Part shown: positions 37,581 to 50,000 of the stretch, piece after piece
How the letters are laid out: the number at the start of each line of letters is the position of its first letter
Numbering within the stretch: position 1 is the stretch's first letter
Assembly: GCF_001043025.1 (NCBI RefSeq)
Contig: NZ_JYLD01000019.1
Span: forward strand, 1 to 64,000
Direction: 5' to 3'
DNA length: 64,000 nucleotides
DNA from: Pseudomonas helleri
GTDB lineage: Bacteria > Pseudomonadota > Gammaproteobacteria > Pseudomonadales > Pseudomonadaceae
The notes under the pieces: model-generated
What the model saw: only the letters and a program-made list of their open reading frames with translations
Told to the model about the DNA's origin: nothing
Database searches by the model: none
Position numbers and translations under genes: made by a program

Positions 37581-38114
37581 TTATTGGTCGCGGGTGTCCA
37601 GCGGTGTAGGCGTCGGGACGGGTACTGTTTTAACGCCGTCGACGTCTTTCTGGATTTGATCAAGCAACGAGCCCGGTTTGGCCGGCACTTCGCTCTTCTC
37701 GGCAGGTTCTGGTGCCGGATCCGTTGGTGAGATCACCTCGGTCGACCCTTCTTTGCCCAGAATCGCTTCGTCGCGGCTCACGCCCGGCTTGAAATCGCCT
37801 GACAGGCTGACGAGCTGATCGTTCTGGTTGAAGAACACACTGATGCGTTCTTGTTGGCGTTCACCGCCGCCGGGCTGCAGGCTATACAAATAATCCCAGC
37901 GATCAGGGTGGAATGTATCGGTCAGCAGAGCGTTACCCATAATAAACTTCACTTGCCGACGGGTCATTCCCGGGCGCAACTGGTTTATCATGTCCTGCGT
38001 GACGACATTGCCCTGTTGGATGTCGATTTTGTAAACCCCGGGGAATGAACAACCGGCGAGTGCGAGCAGTCCCACAAAGGTGAAACTGGTTAGCAAGAGC
38101 TTGGTGTTTTGCAT
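37581..38114 (-). CDS. bamE: Outer-membrane assembly lipoprotein BamE (OmlA)
   Basis: 177 residues with lipobox LAGC (Cys at ~22). The BamE domain includes NQLRPGMTRRQVKFIMGNALLTD and DRWDYLYSL (~residues 45-82). A Pro/Glu-rich tail of ~60 residues extends beyond the E. coli protein, as usual in Pseudomonas OmlA. Part of the BAM complex that folds beta-barrel proteins. Divergent from fur with a ~100-bp shared promoter region. Confidence 0.94.
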   Translation of the reverse strand: MQNTKLLLTSFTFVGLLALAGCSFPGVYKIDIQQGNVVTQDMINQLRPGMTRRQVKFIMGNALLTDTFHPDRWDYLYSLQPGGGERQQERISVFFNQNDQLVSLSGDFKPGVSRDEAILGKEGSTEVISPTDPAPEPAEKSEVPAKPGSLLDQIQKDVDGVKTVPVPTPTPLDTRDQ

Positions 38115-38212
38115 CGGTGGGCGACTTCCACTATCTTGGCTGGGACAACGTAAACGCCGATCATACCCGTATTAAGAGAAGCTGCGAAGCCGCTTCCGCG
38201 AGAAAGCTAACC

Positions 38213-38626
38213 ATGGTTGAAAATAGCGAACTACGTAAGGCCGGACTTAAGGTGACTCTGCCACGAGTCAAAATTCTACAAATGCTGGACTCTGCTGATC
38301 AGCGTCACATGAGCGCCGAGGATGTTTACAAGGCACTGATGAACGCGGGCGAGGACGTCGGTCTGGCCACGGTTTACCGTGTGTTGACCCAGTTTGAGTC
38401 AGCAGGGCTGGTGATCCGCCACAATTTTGATGGTGGTCATGCGGTCTTTGAACTGGCTGATGCCGACGGTGGTCACCACGACCATATGGTCAACGTGGAC
38501 ACCAGTGAAGTGATTGAGTTTTTCGACGAAGAGATCGAAAAGCTGCAGCACGCCATTGCCACTAAACATGGCTTTGAGTTGGTGGATCACAACCTGGTGC
38601 TGTACGTACGCAAGTCAGGTAAATAA
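38213..38626 (+). CDS. fur: Ferric uptake regulator Fur
   Basis: 137 residues from ATG 38213 (MVENSELRKAGL), identical in style to the P. aeruginosa start; the frame extends 32 codons upstream without support. The DNA-binding winged helix contains DVGLATVYRVLTQFE. The metal sites are in the HNFDGGHAVFE and DGGHHDHMVNVDT segments. Like P. aeruginosa Fur it lacks the C-terminal CxxC zinc motifs of E. coli. Represses iron-uptake genes when loaded with Fe(II). Confidence 0.97.
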   Translation: MVENSELRKAGLKVTLPRVKILQMLDSADQRHMSAEDVYKALMNAGEDVGLATVYRVLTQFESAGLVIRHNFDGGHAVFELADADGGHHDHMVNVDTSEVIEFFDEEIEKLQHAIATKHGFELVDHNLVLYVRKSGK

Positions 38627-38660
38627 GCATGTCGCGCGAATTTCGGTTCGCGAAACGATC

Positions 38661-38684
38661 GAAGGCGACCTCTGAGTCGCCTTC
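38661..38684. terminator. Hairpin between fur and recN
   Basis: GAAGGCGAC and GTCGCCTTC form a 9-bp stem with a 6-base loop, 34 bases after fur. No strong T run follows immediately. Confidence 0.6.
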
Positions 38685-38722
38685 GTGCTATCTGAAATGT
38701 AATTTTTTATGACCGTTCGTCG

Positions 38723-40405
38723 CTAAGCGGCCAAATTCTTCGCAGTGACGACCATTTTCTTGGCGTGAGCTAACGATTCTTTGGTCAGGTCTATACCGCC
38801 GAGCATGCGCGCCACTTCTTCTACGCGCTCTTTTTTGCTCAATTTGGAGACGGCGGTACGGGTTGTCTCGCATTCGCGCACTTTGTGCACAAATAGATGT
38901 TGATGGCACTGCGCTGCCACTTGCGGCAGGTGAGTGACTGTCAGCACTTGGCCGCGCTCGCCCAAGCGGCGCAATAGCTGGCCCACGATCTCGGCGGTCG
39001 GGCCGCCGATGCCCACGTCCACTTCGTCGAATACCAAGGTGGGGACGCGTGAGGTCTGTGCGGTGATGACCTGGATGGCCAGGCTGATACGCGACAGTTC
39101 GCCGCCCGACGCCACTTTGGCCAGCGCCTTGAGGGGTTGCCCCGGGTTGGCGCTGACCAGTAGCTCTACGTGTTCAAGGCCGTGAGGCATGGGGTCGCTG
39201 CTGCTCATTGGGCGCAGTTCGATCACAAAGCGCCCGCCCGGCATACCCAAGCGCTGGATTTCTTCTTCTACCGCGCTGCCCAAGCGGGTGGCGGCATGGC
39301 TGCGCAGGTCGCTCAGTTCACGTGCGCACTCTTGATAGTGGCGTGCGTAAGACGCTAGCTCATGGGTCAAGCGCTCGATGTTTTCATCGTTGGCGTTCAG
39401 GGTTTCGAGTTCATCGAGCAGGCGTTGCTGCAGAGCGGCGACCTCGGTTGGCTGCACGCGGTGTTTGCGCGCCAGCGAGTAAATGGTGTCGAGCCGTTCT
39501 TCGAGGTACTGCAGGCGACCGGGGTCGGCATCAAAGTGGTCGATGAAGCGGTTGAGTTCGCCTACGGCTTCTTCGACCTGGATTTGCGCGCTGGCCAGCA
39601 GGTCGGTGGCTTCGTTCAATGAGCCGGTATTGTTATGAATGCTCGCCAGACGGTTCAGGCTGACGGTCAGGGCGTTGAGCACGTTGCCGGAGTCGTTTTC
39701 GCTGCACTGCTCAACAACCTGCCGGCAAATGGTCAGCAAGGTTTCGGCGTTGGTCAGGTTTTTGTGTTCCTGCTCCAGCTCTTCCAGCTCGTGTTCACCG
39801 AGTGACAAGGTTTCGAGTTCTTCGATCTGGTAGCTCAGCAATTGGTGACGTGCGCGCTGTTCATCGCCCGAGTTGGACAGGTGTTCCAGCTCCTGGCGGG
39901 TCTGGCGCCAGCGTTGTGCGGCCAGTTGCACCTGACGGGCGAGGTCGGTGGCGCCTGCGTATTCGTCGAGCAGGCGGCGGTGGGTGTCGGGCTTGAGCAG
40001 CGACTGGTGTTCATGCTGGCTGTGGATGTCGATCAGCAGCTCGCCCAGAGCCTTGAGGTCGCCTTGGGGGCATGGCGTGCCATTGATGTAGCCGCGCGAG
40101 CGACCTTCGGCGGTGATGACGCGGCGCAAGATGCACGGGCCATCACACTCAAGGTCGCGCTCGGCCAGCCAGGCACGCGCTTCGGGAATGTCCTGCAGGT
40201 CGAAGGTTGCCAGAATGTCGGCTTTTTCAGCGCCGGGGCGAACCACCCCGTTGTCTGCGCGGTCACCTAATGTCAGGCCCAGCGCATCGAGCATGATCGA
40301 TTTACCTGCGCCGGTCTCACCAGTGATTACACTCATACCGCGATCCAGCTCTAGATCGAGATGTTCAACGATGGCGTAGTTATGTACGGACAGGTGCACC
40401 AGCAT
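38723..40405 (-). CDS. recN: DNA repair protein RecN
   Basis: 560-residue SMC-like ATPase for double-strand break repair. Walker A is GETGAGKS (~residues 29-36). A long coiled-coil middle is rich in Glu/Gln/Leu. The C-terminal part has the ABC signature VASGGELSR, Walker B TLVFDEVDVGIGG and VTHLPQVAAQC. A LexA-type box lies just upstream, consistent with SOS induction. Confidence 0.97.
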   Translation of the reverse strand: MLVHLSVHNYAIVEHLDLELDRGMSVITGETGAGKSIMLDALGLTLGDRADNGVVRPGAEKADILATFDLQDIPEARAWLAERDLECDGPCILRRVITAEGRSRGYINGTPCPQGDLKALGELLIDIHSQHEHQSLLKPDTHRRLLDEYAGATDLARQVQLAAQRWRQTRQELEHLSNSGDEQRARHQLLSYQIEELETLSLGEHELEELEQEHKNLTNAETLLTICRQVVEQCSENDSGNVLNALTVSLNRLASIHNNTGSLNEATDLLASAQIQVEEAVGELNRFIDHFDADPGRLQYLEERLDTIYSLARKHRVQPTEVAALQQRLLDELETLNANDENIERLTHELASYARHYQECARELSDLRSHAATRLGSAVEEEIQRLGMPGGRFVIELRPMSSSDPMPHGLEHVELLVSANPGQPLKALAKVASGGELSRISLAIQVITAQTSRVPTLVFDEVDVGIGGPTAEIVGQLLRRLGERGQVLTVTHLPQVAAQCHQHLFVHKVRECETTRTAVSKLSKKERVEEVARMLGGIDLTKESLAHAKKMVVTAKNLAA

Positions 40406-40429
40406 GGGAGCGGCTCCAAAACGTAATGT

Positions 40430-40445
40430 CTGGTTATTTATACAG
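40430..40445 (-). promoter_or_regulatory. LexA box upstream of recN
   Basis: On the minus strand, CTGTATAAATAACCAG fits CTGT-N8-ACAG with one mismatch, 25 bases before the recN start. Confidence 0.8.
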
Positions 40446-40576
40446 TGTTTTGTTTCGTGCTGACAATGGCTGTGCTTAGTTCTATTTGCTTGGCATTGAG
40501 GCTTTTTTAGGCTGTTTTGTATGGGCGGGTGGGGTGCGCCGAGGCGTTAAAAGGCAATTGTTAGTGCTTTTTGGCT

Positions 40577-40604
40577 CTTGAACCTGAAAATTGCGACCCC
40601 ATAT
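40577..40604 (+). promoter_or_regulatory. Sigma-32 heat-shock promoter of grpE-dnaK
   Basis: CTTGAA (40577-40582), a 14-bp spacer, then CCCCATAT (40597-40604) match the RpoH consensus CTTGAA / CCCCATnT. It lies 55 bases before the grpE start. Confidence 0.9.
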
Positions 40605-40658
40605 ACCGAGGCAGAAGCGCGAGTCGAGCTCGCGGACGAAGTTTGAAAGGAGAAATCT

Positions 40659-41225
40659 ATGGCAGACGAACAGACTATGGATACGCAGAACCAAGACGCT
40701 AATCAGGCTGCTGATGTTGCAGGCGTAGATCTGGTGGCACGTGTGCAGGAGCTCGAAGAGCAACTGGCGGCAGCTAACGATCAAGCTTTGCGAGTGGCTG
40801 CTGATGTGCAGAACGTTCGCCGTCGTGCCGAACAGGACGTTGAAAAAGCACACAAATTTGCATTGGAAAAATTTGCTGGCGACCTGTTGCCGGTGATCGA
40901 CAGTCTGGAGCGCGGCCTTGAGCTGTCCAGTCCGGATGACGAAAGCATTCGCCCAATGCGTGAAGGGATCGAGCTGACGCTGAAAATGTTCCAGGACACC
41001 CTGAAGCGTTATCACCTGGAAGCGATCGATCCGCATGGCGAACCCTTCAATGCCGAGCACCATCAGGCAATGGCCATGCAGGAAAGCGCTGACCTGGAGC
41101 CAAACAGTGTGCTCAAGGTGTTTCAAAAAGGGTATCAGCTCAATGGTCGCTTACTGCGCCCGGCTATGGTCGTAGTCAGCAAGGCGCCAGCGCCGGTTTC
41201 GCCATCGATTGACGAGCAGGCTTGA
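40659..41225 (+). CDS. grpE: Nucleotide exchange factor GrpE
   Basis: 188-residue cochaperone that releases ADP from DnaK. The N-terminal acidic and coiled-coil part (ELEEQLAAANDQALRVAADVQNV) is followed by the beta-domain, with FNAEHHQAMA and LKVFQKGYQLNGRLLRPAMVVVS. AAAGGAG precedes ATG 40659. First gene after the heat-shock promoter, ahead of dnaK. Confidence 0.97.
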   Translation: MADEQTMDTQNQDANQAADVAGVDLVARVQELEEQLAAANDQALRVAADVQNVRRRAEQDVEKAHKFALEKFAGDLLPVIDSLERGLELSSPDDESIRPMREGIELTLKMFQDTLKRYHLEAIDPHGEPFNAEHHQAMAMQESADLEPNSVLKVFQKGYQLNGRLLRPAMVVVSKAPAPVSPSIDEQA

Positions 41226-41325
41226 AATCGGCCGCAAGGCCCCCATTTAGATGTCATGCGTTTAGAAATGCCGTAGTTGGTCATTACTGCTACGGCAAAA
41301 AAATTCAAATTTAGGGAGAGTGAAG

Positions 41326-43242
<1,917 letters not shown>

Positions 43243-43561
43243 TAAGCTTGTTGGTCGGCCGGTTAACCGTGCATAAGCGGTGGCTGGTAGGATGTCGCCG
43301 CGCGGGAGCTTGCTCCCGCGTTGGCGTGTCTGGAGCAAGGGAATTTTTACAGCATGCGACAAGCTCGGATGCTGGCGGTTGAGGCAGGGACTTCTTTGTG
43401 TTTCTGCCCGAGGTGACCGCTCCTGTCGGCCAATGCATTGGCTGTTAATCAGAAACCAATATCGTTGAAAAGACGTGAGTTGAGCCTTGTACGTTCAGGC
43501 TCAGCGGGTTTGGTGAGGCTCGGGAGGGTTCTTCCAAACGTCCTTGAGAGTGCAAAGAATT
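43243..43561. other. dnaK-dnaJ intergenic region with REP-like hairpin
   Basis: A 319-bp gap without a gene. CGCGGGAGCTTGCTCCCGCG (43301-43320) is an 8-bp stem with a tight loop, resembling half of the local REP sequences. It may stabilise or attenuate the message between the two chaperone genes. Confidence 0.6.
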
Positions 43562-44686
43562 ATGGCAAAGCGCGACTATTACGAAGTATTGGGTGTCGAA
43601 CGGACCACCACTGTGGTCGAGCTGAAAAAAGCTTATCGTCGTCTCGCAATGAAACACCACCCGGACCGTAACCCGGGTGACAAGGCCTCTGAAGAGCTGT
43701 TTAAAGAGGCTAACGAAGCGTATGAAGTGCTGTCAGATACCAGCAAGCGTGCTGCTTATGATCAATACGGTCATGCGGGTGTTGACCCGCAAATGGGCGG
43801 CGGCGGTGCAGGTTTTGGTGGCCAGAACTTCTCCGATATTTTCGGCGATGTGTTCAGTGATTTCTTTGGCGGTGGCCGTGGCGGCTCCCGGGGCGGCGCG
43901 CAGCGCGGTAGCGATTTGCGCTACACGCTGGAGTTGAACCTGGAAGAAGCGGTGCGCGGGACTACGGTCAATATTCGTGTGCCGACGCTGGTCAACTGCA
44001 AGCCGTGTGACGGTTCGGGCGCGAAGAAGGGTTCTTCGCCTGTGACCTGTACCACCTGTGGCGGTATTGGCCAGGTGCGCATGCAGCAGGGTTTCTTCTC
44101 TGTGCAGCAGACCTGCCCGCGTTGCCATGGTCAGGGCAAGATCATTTCCGACCCGTGCGAAAGCTGCAACGGCGACGGCCGCGTAGAAGAATACAAAACC
44201 CTGTCCGTGAAAGTGCCTGCGGGTGTTGATACGGGCGACCGTATCCGTCTGTCGGGTGAAGGCGAGGCGGGTGTGCAGGGTGGCCCGGCGGGTGACCTGT
44301 ACGTGGTGATCGAGGTGCGTGAGCACGCGATTTTCCAGCGCGATGGCAAGCATCTGTTCTGCGAAGTGCCTATCAGCTTTGCTGATGCGGCGCTGGGTGC
44401 AGAGCTGGAAGTGCCGACGCTGGATGGTCGGGTCAAGCTCAAAGTGCCTGAAGGTACACAAACCGGTAAGCAATTCCGTCTGCGTGGCAAGGGTGTATCC
44501 CCGGTGCGTGGCGGTGGTGTTGGCGACTTGATGTGCCGCGTCGTGGTCGAGACTCCGGTGAAATTGAGCCGTCGTCAGCGCGAGCTGATGGAAGAGTTCC
44601 GCTCGACACTGGAAGGTGATAGTTGCCATTCGCCAAACGCGACCGGTTGGTTCGAAGGCGTGAAGCGCTTCTTCGGCGACTTATAA
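43562..44686 (+). CDS. dnaJ: Chaperone DnaJ (Hsp40)
   Basis: 374 residues from ATG 43562 (MAKRDYYEVLGV); the frame six codons upstream is not needed. The J domain carries HPDRNPG. A Gly/Phe-rich region (GGGGAGFGG) and four CxxCxGxG zinc repeats (~residues 143-200, e.g. CKPCDGSG, CPRCHGQG, CESCNGDG) follow, then the C-terminal substrate domain. Stimulates DnaK ATPase and delivers clients. Confidence 0.98.
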   Translation: MAKRDYYEVLGVERTTTVVELKKAYRRLAMKHHPDRNPGDKASEELFKEANEAYEVLSDTSKRAAYDQYGHAGVDPQMGGGGAGFGGQNFSDIFGDVFSDFFGGGRGGSRGGAQRGSDLRYTLELNLEEAVRGTTVNIRVPTLVNCKPCDGSGAKKGSSPVTCTTCGGIGQVRMQQGFFSVQQTCPRCHGQGKIISDPCESCNGDGRVEEYKTLSVKVPAGVDTGDRIRLSGEGEAGVQGGPAGDLYVVIEVREHAIFQRDGKHLFCEVPISFADAALGAELEVPTLDGRVKLKVPEGTQTGKQFRLRGKGVSPVRGGGVGDLMCRVVVETPVKLSRRQRELMEEFRSTLEGDSCHSPNATGWFEGVKRFFGDL

Positions 44687-44696
44687 GGAGCGGGGC

Positions 44697-45503
44697 ATGC
44701 GACGTATAGCTGTGATGGGCGCTGCCGGGCGCATGGGCAAAACCCTGATTGACGCGGTTCAACAGCGCTCGCCGGTGTGCGGGCTGACGGCGGCGGTTGT
44801 CCGTCCGGGCAGTTCGCTGGTGGGCGCTGATGCCGGTGAGCTGGTGTCGCTCGGGCGGATTGGCGTGCCGCTGTCTGCAAGCCTTGAAGACGTGGCAGAT
44901 GAGTTCGATGTGTTGATCGATTTCACCCTGCCTGAGGTGATGCTCGGCAATCTGGCGTTCTGCCGTCAGGCGGGCAAGGCTATGGTGATTGGCACCACGG
45001 GCTTGAATGCTGCGCAAAAGCAGTTGTTGGTTGACGCTGCCAAAGACATCCCGGTGGTCTTTGCCTCGAACTTCAGTGTTGGCGTTAACCTGTCGTTCAA
45101 GCTGCTGGATATCGCAGCGCGGGTGATGGGTGATGATGCCGACATTGAAATCATCGAAGCGCACCATCGTCACAAAGTCGACGCGCCGTCGGGCACGGCC
45201 ATGCGCATGGGCGAAGTGATTGCCGATGCGCTAGGGCGTGACCTGCAAAAGGTTGCCGTTTATGGTCGTGAGGGCCATACCGGTGCACGTGAGCACGAGA
45301 CGATCGGTTTTGCGACCGTTCGTGGCGGTGATGTGGTGGGTGACCATACGGTGCTGTTTGCGGCCGAGGGTGAACGTTTGGAAATTACCCACAAGGCATC
45401 CAGCCGTATGACCTTCGCCAAGGGCGCTGTTCGCGCTGCCCAGTGGCTCGATGGGCGCGAGCCCGGCCTGTACGACATGCAGGATGTGCTCGACCTGCGT
45501 TGA
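44697..45503 (+). CDS. dapB: 4-hydroxy-tetrahydrodipicolinate reductase
   Basis: 268-residue enzyme of lysine and diaminopimelate synthesis, using NAD(P)H. The N-terminal Rossmann motif is GAAGRMGK and the catalytic/substrate segment is EAHHRHKVDAPSGTA (~residues 155-170). AAGGAG lies 6 bases before ATG 44697, ten bases after dnaJ. A terminator follows. Confidence 0.97.
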   Translation: MRRIAVMGAAGRMGKTLIDAVQQRSPVCGLTAAVVRPGSSLVGADAGELVSLGRIGVPLSASLEDVADEFDVLIDFTLPEVMLGNLAFCRQAGKAMVIGTTGLNAAQKQLLVDAAKDIPVVFASNFSVGVNLSFKLLDIAARVMGDDADIEIIEAHHRHKVDAPSGTAMRMGEVIADALGRDLQKVAVYGREGHTGAREHETIGFATVRGGDVVGDHTVLFAAEGERLEITHKASSRMTFAKGAVRAAQWLDGREPGLYDMQDVLDLR

Positions 45504-45514
45504 GTCATCTTTGT

Positions 45515-45550
45515 AAAATCGGGCTGTTGCAAGCGCAACAGTCCGATTTT
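45515..45550 (+). terminator. Terminator after dapB
   Basis: AAAATCGGGCTGTTG and CAACAGTCCGATTTT form a long stem with one mismatched pair and end in T4. Confidence 0.88.
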
Positions 45551-45681
45551 CAACCGCTAAGCGATGATCTGTCGCATTCCTCTGCCTTTTGGGCTCTTTT
45601 AGCGGTAGACCAAAAAAGCCTTTTTCTGTAAGCTACAGCTTTAGTGTGTCCACTAAAAGCGCGCAGATAATTCGATGAAGA

Positions 45682-45718
45682 AGCGGGGTGACGTGTCCAT
45701 ACGTCACTCCGCTTTTTT
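45682..45718 (+). terminator. Leader hairpin upstream of carA (possible attenuator)
   Basis: AGCGG-GTGACGT and ACGTCAC-CCGCT pair, followed by six T, an intrinsic terminator shape. It lies 46 bases before the carA start, downstream of dapB's own terminator. It therefore either ends a short leader transcript or serves as a regulated stop for carAB. Confidence 0.65.
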
Positions 45719-45763
45719 ACAACCTGCGATCGCCCTTTCAGGCTTTATTTACGGGAGGTCTTC

Positions 45764-46900
45764 TTGACTAAGCAAGCCATACTCGCCCTCGCTGATGGCA
45801 GCATTTTTCGCGGCGAAGCCATTGGGGCCGACGGTCAGACCGTTGGTGAGGTGGTGTTTAACACCGCAATGACTGGCTACCAGGAGATCCTGACGGATCC
45901 TTCCTACGCTCAGCAAATCGTGACCCTGACTTACCCGCATGTTGGCAATACCGGCACTACACCGGAAGATGCCGAGTCTGATCGTGTTTGGTCCGCAGGT
46001 TTGGTAATCCGTGATCTGCCGCTGGTTGCCAGCAACTGGCGTAACACAATGTCGCTGTCTGACTACCTGAAAGCCAACAATGTTGTGGCAATCGCCGGTA
46101 TCGACACGCGCCGTCTGACCCGTATTTTGCGTGAGAAAGGCGCGCAAAACGGCTGCATCATGGCCGGTGACAACATTTCTGACGAAGCTGCGATTGCAGC
46201 GGCGCGCGGTTTCCCTGGCCTGAAAGGCATGGACCTGGCGAAAGTTGTCAGCACCGACAAAACTTACGAATGGCGTTCGAGCGTCTGGAACCTGGCAACC
46301 GACAGTCACCCGACTATCGAAGCCAGCGATCTGCCTTACCACGTAGTGGCTTATGACTACGGCGTAAAGTGGAACATCCTGCGCATGTTGGTTGAGCGTG
46401 GCTGCCGCGTCACCGTTGTGCCGGCGCAAACGCCTGCCAGCGATGTGTTGGCGCTCAACCCGGATGGCGTGTTCCTGTCCAACGGCCCGGGTGACCCTGA
46501 GCCTTGCGACTACGCAATCACGGCTATTCAAGAAGTGCTGAAGACAGAGATTCCGGTATTCGGTATCTGCCTGGGCCACCAACTGCTGGCACTGGCCTCC
46601 GGCGCCAAGACCGTGAAAATGGGTCATGGCCACCACGGCGCGAACCACCCGGTTCAAGACTTGGACACCGGTGTTGTGATGATCACCAGCCAAAACCACG
46701 GTTTTGCGGTTGATGAGGCGACCCTGCCTGCCAACGTGCGTGCCATCCACAAGTCGCTGTTCGACGGTACCCTGCAAGGTATTGAGCGTACCGACAAGAG
46801 CGCTTTCAGCTTCCAGGGTCACCCAGAAGCAAGCCCTGGCCCGAACGACGTTGCGCCGCTGTTCGATCGCTTCATCAATGAGATGGCCAAGCGCCGCTGA
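45764..46900 (+). CDS. carA: Carbamoyl-phosphate synthase small subunit
   Basis: 378-residue glutaminase subunit that supplies ammonia to CarB for arginine and pyrimidine synthesis. It starts with TTG at 45764, supported by GGGAGG 6 bases upstream and by the homologous N-terminus (TKQAILALADGSIFRG). The class I amidotransferase part has the nucleophile Cys in PVFGICLGHQLLALA (~residue 268) and His/Glu in FQGHPEASPGP. Regulation may involve the upstream hairpin. Confidence 0.97.
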   Translation: MTKQAILALADGSIFRGEAIGADGQTVGEVVFNTAMTGYQEILTDPSYAQQIVTLTYPHVGNTGTTPEDAESDRVWSAGLVIRDLPLVASNWRNTMSLSDYLKANNVVAIAGIDTRRLTRILREKGAQNGCIMAGDNISDEAAIAAARGFPGLKGMDLAKVVSTDKTYEWRSSVWNLATDSHPTIEASDLPYHVVAYDYGVKWNILRMLVERGCRVTVVPAQTPASDVLALNPDGVFLSNGPGDPEPCDYAITAIQEVLKTEIPVFGICLGHQLLALASGAKTVKMGHGHHGANHPVQDLDTGVVMITSQNHGFAVDEATLPANVRAIHKSLFDGTLQGIERTDKSAFSFQGHPEASPGPNDVAPLFDRFINEMAKRR

Positions 46901-47014
46901 TCAGTCCTTTGTAATGAGTAGCCCAAGGCGGCCCCGAAATCGGCGGCCCCTTGTGCGGCTCAGGAACCTGATTGACGGCTTGCCGACTGACCTGCGGATT
47001 TGAGTGACAAACCC

Positions 47015-50000
47015 ATGCCAAAACGTACAGACATTAAAAGCATCCTGATTCTCGGCGCTGGCCCGATTGTTATCGGCCAGGCGTGCGAATTCGACTACTC
47101 CGGCGCCCAGGCCTGTAAGGCTCTGCGTGAGGAGGGCTACCGCGTCATCCTGGTGAACTCTAACCCGGCCACCATCATGACCGACCCGGACATGGCCGAT
47201 GCGACCTACATCGAGCCGATCAAGTGGCAAACGGTTGCCAAGATCATCGAAAAAGAGCGTCCAGACGCTCTGCTGCCAACCATGGGCGGCCAAACTGCCC
47301 TGAACTGCGCGCTGGACCTGGAGCGCGAAGGCGTTCTGGAGAAGTTCGGCGTAGAAATGATCGGTGCCAACGCTGACACCATCGACAAGGCTGAAGACCG
47401 TTCGCGTTTCGACAAGGCCATGAAGTCCATCGGTCTGGATTGCCCGCGCTCCGGTATCGCTCACAGCATGGAAGAGGCCAACGCGGTTCTCGAAAAGCTG
47501 GGCTTCCCGTGCATCATTCGTCCGTCCTTCACTATGGGCGGCACCGGTGGCGGTATCGCTTACAACCGTGAAGAGTTCGAAGAGATCTGCTCTCGCGGTC
47601 TGGACCTGTCGCCAACCAAAGAACTGCTGATCGACGAATCGCTGATCGGCTGGAAAGAGTACGAAATGGAGGTTGTCCGCGATAAGAAGGACAACTGCAT
47701 CATCGTTTGCTCGATCGAAAACTTTGACCCGATGGGCGTGCACACCGGTGACTCGATCACCGTGGCTCCGGCACAAACCCTGACCGACAAAGAATACCAA
47801 ATCATGCGTAACGCCTCGTTGGCGGTACTGCGTGAGATCGGCGTTGAAACCGGCGGTTCCAACGTTCAGTTCGGTATTTGCCCGAACACTGGCCGTATGG
47901 TCGTGATCGAGATGAACCCGCGTGTATCCCGCTCCTCGGCGCTGGCTTCCAAAGCCACTGGCTTCCCGATTGCGCGTATCGCCGCCAAACTGGCGATCGG
48001 CTACACCCTGGACGAACTGCAAAACGAAATCACCGGCGGCGCGACCCCGGCGTCCTTCGAGCCGTCCATCGACTACGTTGTAACCAAGCTGCCACGCTTT
48101 GCTTTCGAGAAGTTTGCTAAAGCCGATGCGCGCCTGACCACGCAAATGAAGTCCGTGGGTGAAGTAATGGCCATCGGCCGTACTTTCCAGGAATCGTTGC
48201 AAAAAGCCCTTCGCGGTCTGGAAGTGGGCGTTAGCGGTCTTGATCCGAAGCTGGACCTGAGCAACCCGGAAAGCATGGCTGTGCTCAAGCGCGAGCTGAC
48301 TGTGCCGGGCGCCGAGCGTATCTGGTACGTGGCTGACGCGTTCCGCGCGGGCATGACGGTCGAAGACATTTTCGGCATGAACATGATCGACCCTTGGTTC
48401 CTGGTACAGATCGAAGATCTGATCAAGGACGAAGAAAAGATCAAGACCATGGGCCTGTCTGCGATCGATCGCGACACCATGTACCGCCTCAAGCGCAAAG
48501 GCTTCTCTGACGCACGTCTGGCTGTATTGCTGGGTGTGACCGAGAAGAACCTGCGTCGCCACCGTCACAAGCTGGAAGTGTTCCCGGTTTACAAGCGCGT
48601 TGACACCTGCGCGGCCGAGTTCGCCACTGACACCGCTTATATGTACTCGACCTATGAGGAAGAGTGCGAAGCCAACCCGTCGGACCGTGACAAGATCATG
48701 ATCCTGGGTGGCGGCCCTAACCGTATCGGTCAAGGTATCGAGTTCGACTACTGCTGCGTTCACGCGGCGCTGGCGTTGCGTGCTGATGGTTACGAAACCA
48801 TCATGGTTAACTGCAACCCGGAAACAGTTTCGACCGACTACGACACCTCGGATCGTCTGTACTTCGAATCCGTGACCCTCGAAGACGTGCTGGAAATCGT
48901 GCGTGTCGAGAAGCCTAAGGGCGTGATCGTTCAGTACGGCGGCCAAACGCCGCTGAAACTGGCGCGTGCGCTGGAAGAAGCCGGCGTGCCGATCATCGGT
49001 ACCAGCCCTGACGCCATCGACCGTGCAGAAGACCGTGAGCGCTTCCAGCAAATGGTTGAGCGCCTGAACCTGCGTCAGCCGCCAAACGCCACTGTGCGCA
49101 GCGAAGACGAAGCAATTCGTGCGGCAGGCAAGATCGGTTACCCGCTGGTTGTTCGTCCGTCCTACGTGTTGGGCGGCCGTGCGATGGAAATCGTTTACGA
49201 AGAAGAAGAGCTCAAGCGTTACCTGCGCGATGCGGTGAAAGTGTCCAACGACAGCCCGGTGCTGCTGGACCACTTCCTCAACTGCGCAATCGAAATGGAC
49301 GTTGACGCTGTCTGCGACGGCACTGACGTTGTGATCGGCGCGATCATGCAGCACATCGAACAGGCTGGTGTTCACTCCGGTGACTCTGCTTGCTCGCTGC
49401 CGCCGTACTCGCTGCCGCTGCACATCCAGGACGAGATGCGTGAGCAGGTCAAGAAAATGGCATTGGAGCTGGGCGTAGTTGGCCTGATGAACGTGCAATT
49501 GGCCCTGCAAGGCGAAGACATCTACGTGATCGAAGTGAACCCGCGTGCATCGCGTACCGTTCCTTTCGTGTCCAAGTGCATCGGTGTCTCCCTGGCAATG
49601 ATCGCTGCACGCGTGATGGCCGGTAAGACCCTGAAAGAAATCGGCTTCACTAAAGAAATCATTCCTGACTTCTACAGTGTGAAAGAGGCGGTCTTCCCGT
49701 TCGCCAAGTTCCCTGGCGTTGACCCGATCCTCGGCCCAGAGATGAAGTCCACCGGTGAAGTGATGGGCGTGGGCGACACCTTCGGTGAGGCCTTTGCCAA
49801 GGCGCAAATGGGCGCGAGCGAAGTGCTGCCGACTGGCGGTACTGCGTTTATCAGCGTGCGTGACGACGACAAGCCACTGGTGGCTGCTGTTGCGCGTGAC
49901 CTGATCGACCTCGGCTTTGAAATCGTGTCGACGGTGGGCACTGCCAAGTTCATCGAAGCCGCCGGTTTGAAAGTGCGTCGCGTGAACAAGGTGACTGAAG

